A DNA stretch of 21,449 bases from Clostridiales bacterium (GCA_026416355.1 JAOAFH010000134.1:1-21449), one strand, 5' to 3'. Numbered from the stretch's first letter, positions 1-7,476 are shown. Notes: generated from the letters alone by a model not told the origin. Program-made: numbers and translations.

Positions 1-73
1 TTTCTGTAAAGGTTTGCACCAACCACCTTCTCTCTGCAACAGAGTAAATATGTACTCCTTCCCATCATAGCCT
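1..73 (-). promoter_or_regulatory. T-box leader, 5' part (cut by window edge)
   Basis: Read on the minus strand, the DNA just after the permease stop codon has the hallmarks of T-box Stem I: an early GATGGGAAGGAGTA segment, then an AGAGAG box, then GGTTGGTGCAAACC, which fits the distal bulge and apical loop contacting the tRNA elbow. T-box leaders sense uncharged tRNA and control aminoacyl-tRNA synthetase or amino acid genes in Firmicutes. The specifier codon should lie just past the left edge, so the amino acid cannot be read. The gene upstream encodes an AI-2E-family permease, often next to alaS in Clostridia, so alanine is the best guess (inference). Confidence 0.8.
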
Positions 74-1072
74 TTAAAATATTTTATTCATGAAATAATT
101 ATAAGTGACTTTTAAAATTCCTGCAATAGGTATTGCTAATAATAATCCAATTCCACCAAAAAATTTTCCACCTACCAATAAAATTAGAATTATATATATA
201 GGATGAATGCCTAAGCTGTCTCCTAAAACTTTTGGTGCAATAATTGAACTTTCAACTTCCTGTAATACAAAAAAGAAAATAGATACAAGTATAGCTTTAC
301 TTAGTGACTCTGTTAAAGCTATAAGTAAAGCTGGTAAAAAGCCTAATATTGGTCCAAAGTATGGTATGATGTTTGCAAATCCATTTATTATTGCAATAAA
401 GAGTGGAAATCTTATTTTAAACACAACTAAAACAATAAAAGTCAATACAGTAATAATTATTGATAATATTAGTTGACCTTTTATATAGTTGCCTATTACT
501 TTGTCTATTTCTTTAGCAAGTTCAATTATTGTTTTTCTGATCCTTAAAGGAATTATGTTCATTACTTGATTTTTAAAATATTCTTCATCTTGAATAAAAT
601 AATAAACAAATATGGGAACTAAAAAATAAAGTGGAAGTTCCTTTGAAACAGATAGAGTATCTACAAACATTTTATTTAAATAATTAACAATATAATTTTG
701 AGCTTTACTGATAACAGAAAAAGCTCCTCCTTTTAAATAGGCTGGAATTTTATCTATTGGAATAGTATATTTCTTTAATGATTCTTCAATATAGTCAAAG
801 TTTGAAGCTATTACAAATATCTCTTTAACAATATTAGGAATTAATATAAATAAAATAAATATAATAAATACTATTATAATTAAAACTGCTAGTAATGATG
901 CTAATTGAGATGGCATCCCCCTGTTTTCTAGATGTTTTTTTACAGGTGATAATATGTAAGCTAAAATTAAAGATATTAGGATAGGTTTAATAAAACCTCT
1001 TAAAAAATAAATTAAAACCACTAATATAATTAAGTATACAAGATACAAAAGATATATTTTTACATTCTTCAT
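74..1072 (-). CDS. AI-2E family transporter-like membrane protein (UPF0118/PerM type)
   Basis: The predicted 332-residue protein is very hydrophobic. It has a pair of N-terminal membrane segments, a central soluble stretch (about residues 75-150) and a cluster of membrane segments in the C-terminal half. The C-terminal part, with a GFANIIPYFGPILGFLPAL-like stretch and a later IIAPKVLGDSLGIHP motif, is the signature of the AI-2E exporter / PerM family. Members are exporters or ion antiporters; the substrate here is unknown. A GTG at 1081 overlaps the TAG of the upstream PRC-barrel gene, but it lies only 2 bases from the AAGG box, so I prefer the ATG at 1072. The two genes are clearly co-transcribed, and a T-box leader follows directly. 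Confidence 0.88.
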   Translation of the reverse strand: MKNVKIYLLYLVYLIILVVLIYFLRGFIKPILISLILAYILSPVKKHLENRGMPSQLASLLAVLIIIVFIIFILFILIPNIVKEIFVIASNFDYIEESLKKYTIPIDKIPAYLKGGAFSVISKAQNYIVNYLNKMFVDTLSVSKELPLYFLVPIFVYYFIQDEEYFKNQVMNIIPLRIRKTIIELAKEIDKVIGNYIKGQLILSIIITVLTFIVLVVFKIRFPLFIAIINGFANIIPYFGPILGFLPALLIALTESLSKAILVSIFFFVLQEVESSIIAPKVLGDSLGIHPIYIILILLVGGKFFGGIGLLLAIPIAGILKVTYNYFMNKIF

Positions 1073-1080
1073 ATTAAGCA

Positions 1081-1593
1081 CTACCTTAATAAACCTTTAA
1101 TAGTTGCTTGATTTAGCACCTCAAAATCATCATTGACTGTTATAAATTTTTTATTAAACTTTGTAGTTTTATCAGCCAATACAATTTTTCTACCATTTAC
1201 CAAATCATTAATTGCTCCATTTGTAAGTATAAATGCATTAATTTCACCAGTTATATGATTAAAAACTATATCTTTTAAATTACCTAAAATTTGTGCGTCT
1301 TTAGAATAAACCATTTGACCTAGTCTCTCTTTTAAACTATATTTTTTTAACAATCTAAGTTTTACTCTAGAAATACAACTGTCTATATTTGATATTATTA
1401 TAACATCTGAAACTACATTTACTTGATTTAATTTAAATAGATAGTACTTTTTAAATATACCTTTTTTAGAAACAACCACTAAATAACGTATTTTCATTCT
1501 TTTTTTATCAAATATCACATCAATTACTTTACCTGATTTTTTTCCACTGTAATTTATTACATCCTTCGAAAGTACTTCGTTTAACTTAATCAT
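1081..1593 (-). CDS. Tandem PRC-barrel domain protein
   Basis: A 170-residue soluble protein with two PRC-barrel-like halves. The first (about residues 1-75) begins MIKLNEVLSKDVIN and contains GKVIDVIFD. The second (about 88-165) has LGQMVYSKDAQILGNLKDIVFN. PRC barrels are small beta-barrel folds found in RNA-processing factors (RimM), photosystem proteins and sporulation proteins; no specific role can be assigned. The frame can be opened at a GTG at 1602, but that codon is part of the ribosome binding site AAAGGGGTGG, so the ATG at 1593 is the likelier start. Its stop overlaps the start region of the permease gene. Paired PRC-barrel and AI-2E permease genes upstream of alaS are, as I recall, a recurrent clostridial arrangement. 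Confidence 0.85.
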   Translation of the reverse strand: MIKLNEVLSKDVINYSGKKSGKVIDVIFDKKRMKIRYLVVVSKKGIFKKYYLFKLNQVNVVSDVIIISNIDSCISRVKLRLLKKYSLKERLGQMVYSKDAQILGNLKDIVFNHITGEINAFILTNGAINDLVNGRKIVLADKTTKFNKKFITVNDDFEVLNQATIKGLLR

Positions 1594-1714
1594 ATAAACC
1601 ACCCCTTTTTAGAGATAGTTTTTACAATTAAAATAAAAAACATACTATTGTATATTGAAACATTTTTATCTCTTATCAAATAAACAATTAGCGTTTTTTA
1701 AAATTATGAAATCT

Positions 1715-1754
1715 AAAAGACTCTTTAATTTTCAAAGTTGAAAATCAAAGAGTC
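1715..1754 (-). terminator. Intrinsic terminator of the isc-mnmA operon
   Basis: On the minus strand, downstream of mnmA, GACTCTTT and ATTTTCAA arms (1719-1735, plus-strand reading) pair with TTGAAAAT and AAAGAGTC (1738-1754). This makes two 8-bp helices separated by one mismatch, with a 2-nt apex. A short T run (TTTT at 1715-1718) follows in the minus direction. It sits between mnmA and the PRC-barrel gene, so it ends the isc operon. The remaining spacer (1603-1714) should hold a promoter for the PRC-barrel gene, but I see only weak candidates such as TTGATA at 1674-1679. Confidence 0.85.
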
Positions 1755-1767
1755 TCTAAGTTTTAAA

Positions 1768-2847
1768 TTAGTATATTTCTTTTATTATTCCTCCACCAAC
1801 AACAATATCTCCATCATAAAATACAACTGATTGGCCTTTTGTGATTGCTCTTTGTGGAGTCTCAAATTTAACTAAAACACCATTTTTATAAGGTTTAATA
1901 GTCGCATTAGATTCCTTTGCTGAATATCTAATTTTTGCAGTTACCTTCATTTCTCCTTCTAATTTTTCAAACGGAATAAAATTAACATCTTCAGCATAAA
2001 GGGTGTCTTTAAATATTTCTCCTTCTTCACCTATTACAACTAAATTTTTCTCAGGAATAATATCAATTACATATACAGGCCTTCCAAGTGATAACCCAAG
2101 CCCTTTTCTTTGACCAATAGTGTAATGAACAATTCCCTTATGCTTACCTAATCTATTGCCTTCAACATCTACAAAATATCCTGGCTTAATTTTTTCTGGT
2201 TGTCTTTCTTTTATAAATTTTGCATAGTCATTGTCAGGAACAAAACATATTTCCTCACTGTCTTTTTTATTTGCTACCGATAAACCAATTTCAGCAGCTA
2301 TTTCTCTAACTTTATCTTTTGTATATCCACCTAATGGCATTAAAGTATGCTCAAGCTGATATTGTGTCATGTTATAAAGAACATATGTCTGGTCTTTTTT
2401 ATCATCCTTTGACCTTTTTAAAAGATATCTACCTGTCTTTTCATCTTTTTCTATTATTGCATAATGCCCTGTTGCAATATATTTTGCACCTAAAAGCTCT
2501 GCCTTTTTTAGAAATTCATCAAATTTTATATATTTATTACATGCAATACATGGATTAGGAGTCTTTCCTGCAAGGTATTCATCAATGAAATAATTAATAA
2601 CCTTTGATTCGAAAACATCCTTAAAGTTTAAAACATAATACGGAATGTCTAATTTAGCAGCAACTCTAGTTGCATCATTTACTGCTGAAAGAGAACAACA
2701 TCCTCCTTCTCTTTCTTCAAATTCTTCATTTCGTGGTATAACTTCCATAGTTATACCTAAAACATCATATCCTTGTTCTTTTAACAAATATGCAGCGACG
2801 GAGCTATCAACTCCGCCGCTCATACCTATTACAACCTTTTCCTTCAT
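1768..2847 (-). CDS. mnmA: tRNA-specific 2-thiouridylase MnmA
   Basis: MnmA adenylates and thiolates U34 of tRNAs for Lys, Glu and Gln, giving 2-thiouridine at the wobble position. The 359-residue length is typical. The PP-loop SGGVDSS lies at residues 10-16. The catalytic cysteines are visible as C100 in PNPCIACN and C201 in EEICFVPDN, matching the E. coli C102/C199 pair. ATGHYA (about 126-130) and the C-terminal beta-barrel with TIGQRKGLGL are also present. It is the last gene of the iscR-iscS-iscU-mnmA operon, starting 12 bases after iscU with its own AGTAGGTGA ribosome binding site. Co-transcription with the desulfurase fits: in Firmicutes the persulfide is thought to pass from a dedicated desulfurase to MnmA without a Tus relay. 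Confidence 0.97.
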   Translation of the reverse strand: MKEKVVIGMSGGVDSSVAAYLLKEQGYDVLGITMEVIPRNEEFEEREGGCCSLSAVNDATRVAAKLDIPYYVLNFKDVFESKVINYFIDEYLAGKTPNPCIACNKYIKFDEFLKKAELLGAKYIATGHYAIIEKDEKTGRYLLKRSKDDKKDQTYVLYNMTQYQLEHTLMPLGGYTKDKVREIAAEIGLSVANKKDSEEICFVPDNDYAKFIKERQPEKIKPGYFVDVEGNRLGKHKGIVHYTIGQRKGLGLSLGRPVYVIDIIPEKNLVVIGEEGEIFKDTLYAEDVNFIPFEKLEGEMKVTAKIRYSAKESNATIKPYKNGVLVKFETPQRAITKGQSVVFYDGDIVVGGGIIKEIY

Positions 2848-2859
2848 ATATTCACCTAC

Positions 2860-3288
2860 TTACTCTTCGTGATGATGGTGATGGTCGTGATCTCCAGAGA
2901 ACTTATCCTCCCATGGTTCTAATCCATTCTTAATTCTGTAATCATTAATAGCCTTGTGGATTGCCTCTTCAGCAAGAACTGAACAGTGCATTTTTGCTGG
3001 TGGAAGTCCATCTAGAGCCTCAGCAACAGCCACATTAGTTAGCTCCCAAGCTTCTTCTAATGTTTTCCCTTTTATTAATTCTGTTGCCATTGAGCTTGAT
3101 GCGATAGCTGAACCACATCCAAAAGTTTTAAATTTTACATCTACTATTTTATTATCTTCAACTTTTAAATAAATTTTCATTATATCGCCACATTTTGCGT
3201 TACCAACTTCGCCTACTCCATCAGCATTTTCTATTTCTCCAACATTTCTAGGATTCATGAAATGATCCATAACTTTATCGCTGTACAT
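2860..3288 (-). CDS. iscU: Fe-S cluster assembly scaffold, IscU/NifU N-terminal type
   Basis: A 142-residue IscU-like scaffold on which [2Fe-2S] and [4Fe-4S] clusters are built before transfer to apoproteins. The three ligand cysteines are C33 (AKCGD, with the conserved Asp35), C58 (FGCGSAIASSS) and C102 (KMHCSVLAEEA). The LPPxKxHCS loop that contacts the chaperone in classical systems appears here as LPPAKMHCS. It begins 2 bases after the iscS stop and uses a GAAGGGGG ribosome binding site lying in the iscS tail. The C-terminus is an unusual His-rich tail ending GDHDHHHHHEE. This resembles clostridial NifU-like proteins that consist only of the scaffold domain, without a C-terminal Nfu domain. 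Confidence 0.96.
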   Translation of the reverse strand: MYSDKVMDHFMNPRNVGEIENADGVGEVGNAKCGDIMKIYLKVEDNKIVDVKFKTFGCGSAIASSSMATELIKGKTLEEAWELTNVAVAEALDGLPPAKMHCSVLAEEAIHKAINDYRIKNGLEPWEDKFSGDHDHHHHHEE

Positions 3289-3290
3289 TA

Positions 3291-4478
3291 TTATTTTCCC
3301 CCTTCTTTAATATATGTTTCGTATAATGGTGACATATCTCTAAGTCTTTGAACTATGCTAGGTAGTACTTCTAGAACATAGTCAACATCTTCTTCTTTAT
3401 TTAAATCTCCTAATGAAAGTCTAAGAGATCCATGTGCTATTTCATGTGGTAAGCCAATTGCCATTAACACATGTGAAGGATCAAGTGATCCTGATGAACA
3501 TGCACTTCCTGTTGAAGCACAAATTCCATAATGGTCAAGTAATAGTAATAATGACTCACCTTCTATAAATTCAAAACTTACATTAATGTTACCTGGTAGC
3601 CTCTTTTCAGGATGACCATTAAGTTTTGTATATGGAATCTTTTCCATTATACCCTTAAGTAGCCTATCCCTCATAGCCATTATTCTTTTATTATGTTCTT
3701 CTATGTTAGCTGTTGCAATCTCAATTGCTCTTGCAAGTCCAACTATGCCTGGAAGATTTTCTGTTCCTGCTCTTCTTTTTCTTTCTTGTCCTCCACCATG
3801 GATTAGGTTGTCTATTCTAACACCCTTTCTTATATAAAGAGCGCCTACTCCCTTTGGACCATAGAATTTGTGGCCTGCTAAAGAAAGCATATCTATATTC
3901 ATTTCTTTTACATCTATGTTTACATTCCCAACTGCCTGAACTGCATCAGTATGGAAGTAAACTCCCTTTTCCTTTGCTATCTTGCCTATTTCAGCAATTG
4001 GTTGAATAGTTCCTATTTCATTATTAGCAAACATTATTGTAATTAATATAGTCTTATCTGTAATTGCATTTTTAAGTTCATCTAGGTTTATCATTCCATA
4101 TTCATCAACATCTAAATATGTCACTTCAAAACCTCTTTTTTCAAGATATTCACATGCATGAAGAACAGCATGATGTTCTATTTTAGATGTAATTATATGA
4201 TTTCCCTTATTTCTATTTGCTAAAGCAACTCCTTTAATTGCCCAGTTATCTGCCTCTGAACCGCCACCTGTAAAATATATTTCATCTGGAAGAGCATTTA
4301 TAGCCTTCGCAACCTTTTCTCTTGCTTCCTCAATAGCAGCCTTTGATCTTCTACCAAATGTATATATAGAAGATGCATTGCCAAATTGTTCAGTAAAATA
4401 TGGCATCATAGCTTCTAATACTTCTGGCTTAGTATAAGTTGTAGCTGCATGGTCCATATAAACAAACCTTTTTTCCAT
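3291..4478 (-). CDS. iscS: Cysteine desulfurase IscS/NifS
   Basis: A PLP enzyme that converts cysteine to alanine and a protein-bound persulfide, supplying sulfur for Fe-S clusters and for tRNA thiolation by the adjacent mnmA product. The 395-residue length is standard for group I desulfurases. Visible features are the N-terminal YMDHAATT, the PLP-stacking His103 in EHHAV, Asp178 in HTDAVQ, the Schiff-base Lys204 in AGHKFYGPKG, and the persulfide Cys327 in the flexible loop ASTGSACSSGS. The start is supported by AAAGGGGAGAATAACTATG, whose ribosome binding site overlaps the end of iscR. Clostridial genomes often name this gene nifS even without nitrogenase; nothing here indicates nitrogen fixation. 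Confidence 0.97.
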   Translation of the reverse strand: MEKRFVYMDHAATTYTKPEVLEAMMPYFTEQFGNASSIYTFGRRSKAAIEEAREKVAKAINALPDEIYFTGGGSEADNWAIKGVALANRNKGNHIITSKIEHHAVLHACEYLEKRGFEVTYLDVDEYGMINLDELKNAITDKTILITIMFANNEIGTIQPIAEIGKIAKEKGVYFHTDAVQAVGNVNIDVKEMNIDMLSLAGHKFYGPKGVGALYIRKGVRIDNLIHGGGQERKRRAGTENLPGIVGLARAIEIATANIEEHNKRIMAMRDRLLKGIMEKIPYTKLNGHPEKRLPGNINVSFEFIEGESLLLLLDHYGICASTGSACSSGSLDPSHVLMAIGLPHEIAHGSLRLSLGDLNKEEDVDYVLEVLPSIVQRLRDMSPLYETYIKEGGK

Positions 4479-4480
4479 AG

Positions 4481-4924
4481 TTATTCTCCCCTTTTTATGT
4501 TTGTTATTAGATTCATTGATTTATAGTCGTTAACCATATCTTCTAAAGTTATTGATTTTGTTACTTGATTTACACTATCTCTAATTTTTATCCATAAAAG
4601 CCTTGTTGCACAATACTCTATTCTAGAGCAATTTTCATCGTCTTCAATACATTCTGATATCTCAATTGGGCCTTCAAGCACATCTAAAATGTCATAGACA
4701 GTAATTTCTGAAGGAGGCTTACTTAATACATATCCTCCCTGTGCGCCTCTAATGCTCGTAACTAGTCCTGCTTTTCTAAGACTACTAAACAGCTGTTCTA
4801 GATAATATTCCGATATATTTTGACGCTCAGATATACTTTTTATTGATAAGGGCTCCTGTCCGTATTGTAAAGCTAACTCAAACATTGCTTTTACACCATA
4901 CCGTCCCCTTGTTGATAACTTCAA
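4481..4924 (-). CDS. iscR: Rrf2-family Fe-S cluster regulator IscR
   Basis: A 147-residue winged-helix regulator starting MKLSTRGRYGVKAMFELA, the standard Rrf2 N-terminus. The recognition helix region is around ISEYYLEQLFSSLRKAGLV, followed by the wing GAQGGY. Three cysteines, C92, C99 and C105 (ECIEDDENC...EYC), match the cluster ligands of E. coli IscR (C92, C98, C104), so this is a cluster-sensing IscR rather than a cysteine-poor CymR. The frame extends to a GTG at 4933, but that GTG lies in the ribosome binding site AGAGGTG. The TTG at 4924 has correct spacing and gives the canonical N-terminus. It heads the isc operon, so autoregulation through the palindrome and repeats upstream is likely. 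Confidence 0.95.
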   Translation of the reverse strand: MKLSTRGRYGVKAMFELALQYGQEPLSIKSISERQNISEYYLEQLFSSLRKAGLVTSIRGAQGGYVLSKPPSEITVYDILDVLEGPIEISECIEDDENCSRIEYCATRLLWIKIRDSVNQVTKSITLEDMVNDYKSMNLITNIKRGE

Positions 4925-4944
4925 AATAATCACCTCTAATTTAA

Positions 4945-4995
4945 ATCCGAGTAATTTAATATGATTTTCATAATCAGATTAACATATCAGAGTAA
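4945..4995 (-). promoter_or_regulatory. Candidate IscR operator region upstream of iscR
   Basis: Two kinds of symmetric element overlap here. First is an interrupted palindrome at 4956-4982: TTAATATGATT, 5 bases, AATCAGATTAA, with 10 of 11 positions symmetric, covering the predicted -10. Second, the near-identical 10-mers ATCCGAGTAA (4945-4954) and ATCAGAGTAA (4986-4995) flank it as direct repeats 41 bases apart, close to four helical turns, so they face the same side of DNA. This is seen directly; that IscR binds either element is inference. Confidence 0.6.
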
Positions 4996-5004
4996 AACTG
5001 TCAA
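4976..5004 (-). promoter_or_regulatory. Promoter of the isc operon
   Basis: On the minus strand a perfect -35 TTGACA (4999-5004) is followed after 17 bases by TAATCT (4976-4981). The strong -35 with a mediocre -10 lying inside the palindrome fits a regulated promoter. The 5' leader would be about 45 bases long. Confidence 0.65.
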
Positions 5005-5012
5005 CTTTATAT

Positions 5013-5044
5013 TTAAAAAAATTTAAATATGTTTACAACATATT
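5013..5044 (-). terminator. Intrinsic terminator of rarA
   Basis: On the minus strand, AATATGTT and AACATATT (plus-strand 5026-5033 and 5037-5044) form an 8-bp hairpin with a 3-base loop, followed by TAAATTTTTTT. The stem is weak (AU-rich), but the T run is good and it lies just past the rarA stop, immediately before the isc promoter. Confidence 0.7.
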
Positions 5045-5067
5045 ATTCTTTATGTATTTTAGTCAAA

Positions 5068-6384
5068 TTATTCATATTTTTCTTTAATTCTCATTAATCT
5101 ATCCCTGATTTTTGTTTCATATCCAATATTTTTAGGTACATAATATTTTTTGCCTTTATGTGACTTAGGGAGATAATCCTGTTCAACATATCCATTGTTA
5201 TAATCATGTGGATATTTATATCCTATTCCTCTACCAAGTTCCTTTGCTCCTTTGTAATGTGCATCCATTAAATAAGGTGGAATACCAGAATCATTATTAT
5301 TTCTTACATCATCTAGTGCCTTATCAATTGCTAAATAACATGCATTACTCTTTGGTGCACATGCTACATAGGAAACAGCTTGGGCAAGAATAATTCTAGC
5401 CTCAGGCATCCCAATCATGCTAACTGCTGTTGCAGCATTGGTTGCTACTATCAAAGCCATTGGATCAGCATTACCCACATCCTCACTTGCGCATATAACT
5501 ACTCTTCTTGCTATAAACATAGGGTCTTCGCCAGCTTCAATCATTTTAGCCAAATAAAAAAGTGCAGCATCTGGATCAGTTCCTCTCATACTTTTTATAA
5601 ATGCCGAAACAATGTCATAATGATAATCACCATTTTTATCATATAATACAACCTTCCTTTGAATACACTCAAATGCATCCTCCATGGTTACTCTAATCCT
5701 GTCATTCTCTCTTGTTGATGTCAAAACTGCCATTTCAAGCGCGTTTAAAGCTCTTCTAACATCACCTGATGAATTTGTAGCAATGTATTCTAAAACACCA
5801 TCCTCAACTTCAATATTCATTCCTTTAAATCCTTTTGGGCTCTCTAATGCTCTTTTTAATACTTCAACAACATCCTGTACTGATAATTCCTTAAGCTCAA
5901 AAATCATTGATCTTGATAGCAAAGCTCTATTCACTTCAAAATATGGATTTTCAGTTGTTGCCCCAATTAATGTAATTATCCCCTTCTCAACAAATGGCAA
6001 TAATGCATCCTGTTGCAATTTATTAAATCTATGAATCTCATCTATAAATAAAATTGTTTTTTTAGAATTATATTTTAAATTATCCTTTGCTTCTTCAACA
6101 ATCTTTTTTATTTCCGAAACACCTGAAGAAACTGCATTTATTTGTCTAAATTCTGATTTTGTAGTTTTTGCAATTATCATTGCTAAAGTAGTTTTACCTG
6201 TTCCTGGTGGACCATAAAATATAACAGAAGTCAAATTATCCGTCATTATGGCCCTATATAGCATTTTATTTTTATCTAAAATATGTTTTTGTCCAAAAAA
6301 TTCATCTAAATTCTCTGGACGCATTCTCTCTGCAAGAGGTTTATTATCCTTTTTTGAGCTATTTATTAAATCAAAAATATCCAT
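5068..6384 (-). CDS. rarA: Replication-associated recombination protein A (RarA/MgsA, AAA+ ATPase)
   Basis: RarA is a clamp-loader-like tetrameric AAA+ ATPase that acts at stalled replication forks and single-strand gaps. The 438-residue protein has the N-terminal PLAERMRPENLDEFFGQKHI, Walker A GPPGTGKTT (58-66), Walker B FIDEIHRF (113-120), sensor 1 GATTENPYFE (141-150) and an arginine finger region ALLSRS (about R158). The C-terminal tetramerisation region includes DPDAALFYLAKMIEAGEDP and RRVVICASEDVGNADP. An ATG at 6399 opens the frame earlier, but the ribosome binding site GGTGGTGA is inside that extension and is well placed for the ATG at 6384. The gene stands alone between its own terminator and the divergent CmpB-like gene. 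Confidence 0.96.
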   Translation of the reverse strand: MDIFDLINSSKKDNKPLAERMRPENLDEFFGQKHILDKNKMLYRAIMTDNLTSVIFYGPPGTGKTTLAMIIAKTTKSEFRQINAVSSGVSEIKKIVEEAKDNLKYNSKKTILFIDEIHRFNKLQQDALLPFVEKGIITLIGATTENPYFEVNRALLSRSMIFELKELSVQDVVEVLKRALESPKGFKGMNIEVEDGVLEYIATNSSGDVRRALNALEMAVLTSTRENDRIRVTMEDAFECIQRKVVLYDKNGDYHYDIVSAFIKSMRGTDPDAALFYLAKMIEAGEDPMFIARRVVICASEDVGNADPMALIVATNAATAVSMIGMPEARIILAQAVSYVACAPKSNACYLAIDKALDDVRNNNDSGIPPYLMDAHYKGAKELGRGIGYKYPHDYNNGYVEQDYLPKSHKGKKYYVPKNIGYETKIRDRLMRIKEKYE

Positions 6385-6402
6385 AAATTTCACCACCATT
6401 TT

Positions 6403-6430
6403 TTGCTTTTATCAAAAATTCTGTTAAAAT
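6403..6430 (+). promoter_or_regulatory. Probable promoter of the CmpB-like gene
   Basis: TTGCTT (6403-6408) and TAAAAT (6425-6430) are separated by 16 bases, about 30 bases ahead of a GGGGG ribosome binding site and the ATG at 6463. Both hexamers match consensus only partly. Confidence 0.5.
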
Positions 6431-6462
6431 ATATTCGTTAGTATTTTGATGGGGGTTTTTAT

Positions 6463-7227
6463 ATGAAAACTTATTATTTTCTTTTTCTATGTTTTATTGT
6501 TTATTCTTTTTTAGGTTGGTTACTAGAGGTATTATATCACATTTATACCCAAAAACGCTTTATTAATCGTGGATTTTTATATGGTCCAATTTGTCCTATA
6601 TATGGATTTTCTGCTGTACTCTTTATAATATTACTAAATCCATTTAAAAACAATCCAATTTCAGTTTTTTTACTTGGTTCATTAATTGCAAGCTTTTTAG
6701 AACTAATTACTGGATATATTCTTGATTTACTATTTAATACAAAATGGTGGGATTACTCAAATGAAAAGCTTAACTTTAAAGGATATATATGTGCTAGGTT
6801 TTCTGTTTACTGGGGATTAATTGCAGTTATTTTTATGGATTTAGTTCATCCGGAAGTTTTTAAATTAATCAATTTTATAAATACTAGATATGGAGAAAAA
6901 ATATATAGTGTTTTGTTTGCACTAATTTTAATTGACTCAGTTTTAACTTTAAATAGCCTTTATGAACTTAAAAATATATATATAGAATTACATGATATAC
7001 TTTCTGAAATAAAAAGTAATATGGATAAACTTAATAGAAGCCTTCCATATGATGCGAAAACTAAAATTGAAAATAGAATTGAATCATTATTAGAAATGAG
7101 AGAGAGGGTTTTAAACCGTATAAGCTTTAAACAAAAACTTTTAATTCGTTCATACCCTACACTTAGATCCAAAAGATTTAGTAATGCGCTTAGTCATATA
7201 ATTGAAAAGTATAAACTTCACAAGTAA
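6463..7227 (+). CDS. CmpB-like putative ABC transporter permease (PF06541 type), membrane protein
   Basis: A 254-residue protein with about five membrane segments in its first 165 residues and a charged, probably coiled-coil cytoplasmic tail (about 170-254, with MDKLNRSLPYDAKTKIENRIESLLEMRERVL). The conserved motifs YSFLGWLLEVLYH, FINRGFLYGPICPIYGF and WWDYSNEKLNFKGYICARFSVYWGL define the family known as ABC_trans_CmpB, common in Firmicutes. Despite the name, no ATPase partner is next to it and transport has not been shown for most members. It is a single-gene unit with its own promoter and terminator, divergent from rarA and convergent with the ferredoxin gene. Confidence 0.88.
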   Translation: MKTYYFLFLCFIVYSFLGWLLEVLYHIYTQKRFINRGFLYGPICPIYGFSAVLFIILLNPFKNNPISVFLLGSLIASFLELITGYILDLLFNTKWWDYSNEKLNFKGYICARFSVYWGLIAVIFMDLVHPEVFKLINFINTRYGEKIYSVLFALILIDSVLTLNSLYELKNIYIELHDILSEIKSNMDKLNRSLPYDAKTKIENRIESLLEMRERVLNRISFKQKLLIRSYPTLRSKRFSNALSHIIEKYKLHK

Positions 7228-7256
7228 AGGGGCTTTATCTAGCCCCTTATTTATAT
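7227..7256 (+). terminator. Intrinsic terminator between convergent genes
   Basis: AAGGGGCT (7227-7234) and AGCCCCTT (7241-7248) form an 8-bp GC-rich hairpin with a 6-base loop, followed on the plus strand by ATTTATATATTT. It overlaps the end of the CmpB-like gene. In the minus direction there is no T run, so it may stop ferredoxin transcription only partly. Confidence 0.88.
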
Positions 7257-7258
7257 AT

Positions 7259-7459
7259 TTATTTCATTGTTACAGCTCCAGCTGGACAATATGCTACACA
7301 CTTTCCACATCCAACACACTTTGATTCATCAACCTTTGAAATTCCCCCACCAAATAAACCTTTCTTTTCTTGAGTTATTGCACCAACTGGGCATACCCTC
7401 TTAGCAGGACAAAATGGTGATCTATCACATCTTTGTGGATCAATATATGCTTTCTTCAT
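7259..7459 (-). CDS. Small ferredoxin-like 4Fe-4S binding protein with one atypical cluster motif
   Basis: A 66-residue protein with the pseudo-twofold layout of bacterial dicluster ferredoxins. The second motif is canonical: C48-x2-C51-x2-C54-x3-C58-P. The first is altered: C11-x5-C17-x5-C23-P (DPQRCDRSPFCPAKRVCPVG), so the second cysteine of the usual CxxCxxCxxxCP is missing and the spacing to C23 is longer. At least one [4Fe-4S] cluster is expected; the other site may be a [3Fe-4S], a site-differentiated cluster, or absent. Similar CPAKRVCP-type proteins occur in Clostridia, as I recall. The ribosome binding site is AGGGAGGAG. The promoter overlaps a CsoR-type operator, which points to metal or sulfide control rather than housekeeping electron transfer (inference). 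Confidence 0.93.
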   Translation of the reverse strand: MKKAYIDPQRCDRSPFCPAKRVCPVGAITQEKKGLFGGGISKVDESKCVGCGKCVAYCPAGAVTMK

Positions 7460-7476
7460 AAAAACTCCTCCCTTCT

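Noticed and set aside
2866..2884. Five-His tail on IscU looking like an engineered purification tag
   Set aside because: It lies in native context with normal neighbouring genes and mixed Asp/His/Glu, without vector sequence, so it is natural.
2860..4478. Nitrogen fixation genes (nifU, nifS)
   Set aside because: The scaffold is the short IscU type, the operon contains iscR and mnmA, and no nitrogenase gene is present; these are housekeeping Fe-S genes.
5208..6034. Three plus-strand frames opposite rarA
   Set aside because: All are antisense to strongly conserved AAA+ sequence; none has a ribosome binding site or sensible composition.
6960..7172. 70-codon minus-strand frame inside the CmpB-like gene
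   Set aside because: It is a shadow of a confident gene, with no ribosome binding site or family match.
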